Shown here piece after piece: positions 59,545 through 64,000 of a stretch of DNA of 64,000 nucleotides. The notes beneath the pieces were generated by a model. The model had not been told where the DNA came from, made no database searches, and saw nothing but the letters and a program-made list of their open reading frames with translations. The stretch comes from Puffinus mauretanicus (lineage: Eukaryota > Chordata > Aves > Procellariiformes > Procellariidae), in contig JAJKFH010003627.1 of the NCBI GenBank assembly GCA_023333565.1, forward strand, positions 6,305,501-6,369,500, written 5' to 3'. Positions within the stretch are counted from its first letter, which is position 1; every line of letters starts with the position of its first letter. A program made the translations under genes and the position numbers.

Positions 59545-62500
59545 AAACCGTGGATGCCACACTAATGTTCGGAGGCTGCATCAAGGAGCGTGGCAGGGAG
59601 CTAAGCAGCAATGCTGTCCTCCCATAGCAACCTTCCAGCAGCAGGTCCTAACTCTAACCTGGAGGCTGCAAGGTCTTGGGCAATTGCCCCAGCGATGACT
59701 GGTGGGTAAAACAGCAGTTCATTTCTTCATGCAGACCCAGCCTCGCGTCCTGACTGAAGAAGTGTTTGAAGTAGCATCATCAGTCAAGCACAGGTGAAAG
59801 AACAAGCTGTTCGCAGGAGTTTGGTCTCTGCCCAGACACCCCAGCACACCTGCGGTGTCAGCTCTGCATTACCACAGAGCAAAACCAACTCCACGATGGC
59901 TTTAAAAACAGTAGCAGGACCTGAGGAGCAGATGATGTTCCCTCAGAGCTCCTGGGGTACAGACCAGGCTTGCTCCAAACCTGGCCTCTGGGTTTGTGCC
60001 TGCACTCTGGAAGTGGGAAGTGATGGCGTTTCCATTTCGAATGCCTTGTTGGATCTGTGACTTAGGGAGGATTCCCATAAGCAATTCCTTGGCTCAGAGC
60101 TGTAGATACAAAAACATTTAGCTGATACTGAGGAATACTTCCATTGCAGTAGGCAGTAACTGAGCTTTCCAGAGAAATGACACTAATGCTAGCAGAGACT
60201 CCTAGGGTGATGCTGCTTAGCTAAGATTGGGTCAGTGAGAGATATATTGCGGTTGCACTTGTATAATCTGGATATTGTTTTTGTGCAGAACTCTATTTAT
60301 CGTGTTCCTCAGCTTCCTTCAGCCTTTGAAGATCACTGTGCATCCTAACTTTGTTAGAGAGTCATAGTTGCCTTTATTACTGTATTTTTTAATTCATCTA
60401 TTTCTACATCACATATAATACAATTTAATTAAAGCCAGAGCTAAGGAGAGCCTCTTCCAGAGAAAGAAATTTGAATACTTCTGAGTACTTGAATACTTCT
60501 GAACCGTATTTCAGAGGGAGCAGTGAGCAGGTGTTGGGGAAAAGAGAGATGAGTTCTGAGAATAAAAAAATAGAGAGGATTGGTCTGGAAGAGTAGTAGC
60601 CTACAGATGTGTTTGCTGATTCATTGGAAATTAAAAGCAGATATAACAGTTTGGGGAAAAAGTTCCGCAACACCAGGTCTGCCTCTGTGTACAGACACTT
60701 ACGGTATAGTTCCCTGGTTTAGGAAGGGGAGGTTTTTGATGTTGCATGCCAGTCCAGTCTCATCCAGCCCAGATTTTAGTCTCTTGTGGGTAGACATCAG
60801 TCGTAAACAGATTGGAAAACTTAGACACTTTTCTTGGAAGGAAGCGTAGGGGTTTTTTTGTTGTGTATTTTTTTTCAACGCACCGCTGATTTCAAAGCTG
60901 TGTGGTTTGGGCGCTAGCCCAGAATTCTTGGTTTTCTGTTCTCCTTGTTCATCTTATAAAGCATAAATATCATATTTCCTCTACAGGAAAATATATACAT
61001 ACTTGTGTATCTGTGTGCATAATACATCTGCATTTGTGTGGATGTGGAATTGTTAATATTACGAGTTTTCAGGATCAAGGTACTGGATGCTGAACACAGC
61101 AAAACAACGTTAGGGAAAAGGAGCTCGACACTGGAAAGGAAACCAATCCCTGTTGTGGCAATCCCGTCCTCACGTCTTACTTCTGCCGCCCCAGTGCCAT
61201 GGGCTGGCAAGCGGTCTTTGATGCTGTTCGTTAGCTGCTGTCAGTTGGCGCGGGGCAGGGATGGAAGAAAGCCAGGACAGAAAACCAGGTGCTGGGGGAG
61301 CTGTTGGCAGCTCAGAGAAATTCTCTGCCTCGTGCATCAGCGCTGGCCATCGGGGGACGGTGAGGTCCTCTCTTTCGCGGTGACTCAGGAGACTTGGGCA
61401 GGGGTTGCAGTGACTAATGGTTCGGTAGCATGCTTTGCAAAGAGACTCCTTTGCTCTGATGTCCTGGCCAAATTCTTTCCTGGAAAATTGGATGGGATGC
61501 CTTTCCCCTGCAATTCCAGATGCACAGAGTATTCCTTGCTGCTCACCATCATAGACTGTCAGCTAGTCAAGGTTAAGGTATGCTGTCTTTTCTGTGATCA
61601 GCTAAAGGATTCCCTGAATATATCAACTATAATAATAATGTTTAGAGACAATAATGGAAAGGAAGCTTAGTTTGCTTCTGCATAGTAGGACGGATCTTTT
61701 GATAAAGAAAATGTGTTGTATTTATTAGTTACTGAAAGATAGTCTCACTCCTGTCTTCATTTGCAAAAGAAGCAGAGAGCATATTGCAGTTCCCTGTAAT
61801 TAGTGAAAAAATTGTGGGATCTGATCTTTCCCATAAGCATAGTATTTACAGGAAAGCTCTATGTTCAATAAAGAAGCAATAAACACACAACTTATTGAAT
61901 CTGAGCTGAAAACTGAGCTAAAGAACTACCTTTCGTTCTTTGACTGTGTTCTGTGCTCAGAGAGGGCTGGAGTTGGGCTTCATCCAAATGGCAGTCAAGT
62001 GATCAGAAAGTGGGATCGGTGAGTGATGGGGCAGAGGGTGCCCGAGCATGGGTGTAGCGTAACGCACAAGTGCAATGCAAACACTCTCACCGAGCTCTTG
62101 CACTCAGAGGTAGACTTCAGATAACGTGTTGACAGCATCAGTCAAAGAAAAATAAAATTGCTGAGGGGTTGTGAAAGGCGCTCTCTGTTGAAATAAAACG
62201 GTGTATGTAACCTCTGCTTTCTGCGTGCAGTCGCAGTGACACGGGATGGAAGGGACGCGTGATAATACCAAAAGAAAATCCCAGCAACTCTGGTCACAGC
62301 GGTAATGATACTGAAAAATAGTAGCTTTATACGGTTCATTGCTATAGGGATTTTACTTCGAAGGTTATAGTTCAAATCCTCCTCTTTCTCATGAGCAACT
62401 TGCATTGCCTGTTGGTTCAGGCGAGGTTGTAGGCAGCAGAAGCTCTGGTTCAGCTATTCAGTGTGAATTTAGGCTACTTAACAAAACATAAGTATATTGT

Positions 62501-62675
62501 AGATTGCCTGCAAATCCGGAAAAATGGTTGGTTGTTGGTTCCAAAGTAACTGTGTTACTGACCAGCAGTGCGGTTTTCTGGAATAGGAACGCTCCATGTT
62601 TCAGTTACTTTAGTACAGCACCAGGAGATATGGTTGGGCTGTGGCTTTGAGAAACAACCACAGTATAAATAATTT
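59545..62675. other. Intron stretch, no gene recognised
   Basis: A small tandem duplication (GAATACTTCTGAGTACTT, then GAATACTTCTGAA) lies at about 60473-60502. A GTG-started plus frame at 61038-61670 is open for 210 codons but shows no domain, and its codon phase is not matched by a strong acceptor. Nothing else is recognised. Confidence 0.45.
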
Positions 62676-62731
62676 TTCTTTTTTTTTTTTTTTTAAATTG
62701 CATGGCTGCACATTAAACAGACTTCTGCGAG

Positions 62732-62812
62732 GAACTCTGCTTATTTCAGTGGGACAGCTTTCTAATTAGCTCACACTTGTTAAGTAAGGGTCACAGCATT
62801 GGACCCTAATTT
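62732..62812 (+). repeat. Ancient amniote interspersed repeat fragment
   Basis: AACTCTGCTTATTTCAGTGG, GACAGC, CTCACACTTGTTAAGTAAGG and CACAGCATTGGACCC follow the order of an old repeat (CAATGGGACTACTCATGTGCTTAAGT..TTGCTGGATCGGGCC). A T-run at about 62677-62694 lies just upstream. Confidence 0.45.
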
Positions 62813-62814
62813 CA

Positions 62815-64000
62815 GTCCTTAAACTGCTTTGAGATCTTTGGGGGCTGCACATGAAATGATATTGCTATGTATAATTTACAGGGTGTTGTCAGTTGAAAGC
62901 TCCTCTGTGTTTCGTGCATCAAGCACCGTTCAGGCCAGCTGGCAGTTGGCTTAAGATAATGATACCATGATGGGAAAGATGGTCAGGCATTGCCAAAACT
63001 ATTAGTCGGCACATCTGCCCGCTGTATGCAGGTTCAACGCTGCGCTGCCGGTACCGGTCTCTTGGGTAGAGATGGAAACATCTTCCAGCGTAGGTAATGT
63101 GGGTCACAGCTCTCCAGAGAGACGCAAGCAATGGCTTCAGTCGGCACCAGGGTGTTTCCACTATGCTTTGTCTTGTTCAGGTTAGTATCACTAGGAACAG
63201 CAGTAATGTGTGCTAGATGCACCAAAAGTGATCAAGTCTGTGGCAAACCTGAAATGTCAATTTAGTCTAAAGGACGTTTCCCTCAAAACGTTTTGACATT
63301 TTGATGGGTTCTGTTTGGCTGTGGCACTGAGAGCAGAGCAAGTGTAAGGCACTGAATGAGAGCTGGTTTTCATAGAGAAAAATAGCTGTTTTCCGCTGTT
63401 ATACTGATAATATGAATTCCCAGTACTGGTTGTTAGAATAATACTGCTGGCAGAGGGAGAGAAAGAGAGAGACAAGAGGGATCATGTTTCATGGGCCATA
63501 AACTGGGGCACACTAAAATAATCCTCTCAGATATGGTCAACTGAATATGAATCCGTGTAATCTTGAACACACTCTGCATGAACTCAGAATTAATCATCAG
63601 AAAAAATGAACCCGTGAACACAGAGCTAGATGTCAGGAGGAATATTTTGTTCTCATGGTGAAATATTCAAGATCAACTCACGGCGTTGTCCTACAAAGAG
63701 CGTCATAAAAACTAACCCAAAAGATGTCGTTATAAATTATTTGCTGGGAGCCTGACTATCCCTTGCCCGGTATATTATGATGCCATGTGGCGTTTATTTT
63801 CCACAGAGATTAGGAAGTGCAAAGTCCATCATTAAATAAAGCTCAGCTAGAAAACAGTGATGTTTTATCCCCCGATAGCAGCCTTCTATGACTGCTATTT
63901 AGTAATCCTTTGAATTAATACTTCAAACGATTTGAAAGGTGAGCTTTGGTTCTAATACCGACAAGTCTGTGGGTTTGACGTCTACAAGCATGGAAAAAAG
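62815..64000. other. Intron stretch to the window edge, no gene recognised
   Basis: No exon, RNA gene or nameable repeat. A short purine tract GAGAGAAAGAGAGAGAC lies at about 63456-63472. The window ends in non-coding sequence, so the next exon of the gene must lie beyond the right edge if strand and identity are right. Confidence 0.45.

Noticed and set aside
61038..61670. 210-codon plus frame
   Set aside because: First codon is GTG; no domain and no convincing splice or promoter context.
1..64000. Operons, CRISPR arrays, phage or plasmid modules, tRNA or rRNA genes
   Set aside because: No repeats with regular spacers, no clover-leaf genes with A/B boxes that I could see, and the sequence is plainly vertebrate intronic DNA.

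Overview
The window looks like nuclear DNA of a bird. A short CR1 LINE 3' end of the avian type lies near 17.4 kb. Young repeats are scarce, and decayed old amniote repeats (MIR-like, old CR1, and fragments carrying an ACTTCAATGGG-type motif) are scattered throughout. Genes are split by introns: the only well-supported coding sequence is a single 175-bp exon with canonical splice signals. There is no sign of bacterial or phage organisation. The long open frames in the window are mostly chance, and several of the longest do not begin with ATG.

Layout: 1-11,316 is intron upstream of the exon. It holds an unassigned coding-like minus-strand frame (1321-1647), a palindromic AT-rich motif cluster (about 3.37-3.43 kb), and a CpG-rich block (about 3.9-4.45 kb) that could be an internal promoter. 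The exon at 11,317-11,491 (+) encodes 58 1/3 codons of a TIKI/TRABD2 Wnt-cleaving metalloprotease, best matched to TRABD2B (TIKI2). The remaining 52.5 kb, to the right edge, appears to be the next intron. I found no following exon beginning with the His-Phe expected after the split GX2H motif.

The long intron contains a CR1 fragment (17.44 kb), an older CR1-like fragment (25.63 kb), two opposed G-quadruplex-type tracts (28.34 and 28.73 kb), MIR-like SINEs (34.05 and 59.43 kb), simple repeats, and a promoter-like array of three CCAAT boxes plus a TATA box (56.30-56.40 kb). Two places have strong acceptor-like signals in a phase that fits the exon (19.89 kb and 54.65 kb). They are listed only as candidates for cryptic or alternative exons.

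Function: the one gene seen acts in the secretory pathway and at the cell surface, where TIKI proteins trim Wnt N-termini and so antagonise Wnt signalling. I did not find a convincing new biological system. The items most worth checking are the 1.3-kb minus-strand frame, the CpG block with a phase-compatible donor, the CCAAT/TATA array, and the two phase-matched exon candidates.
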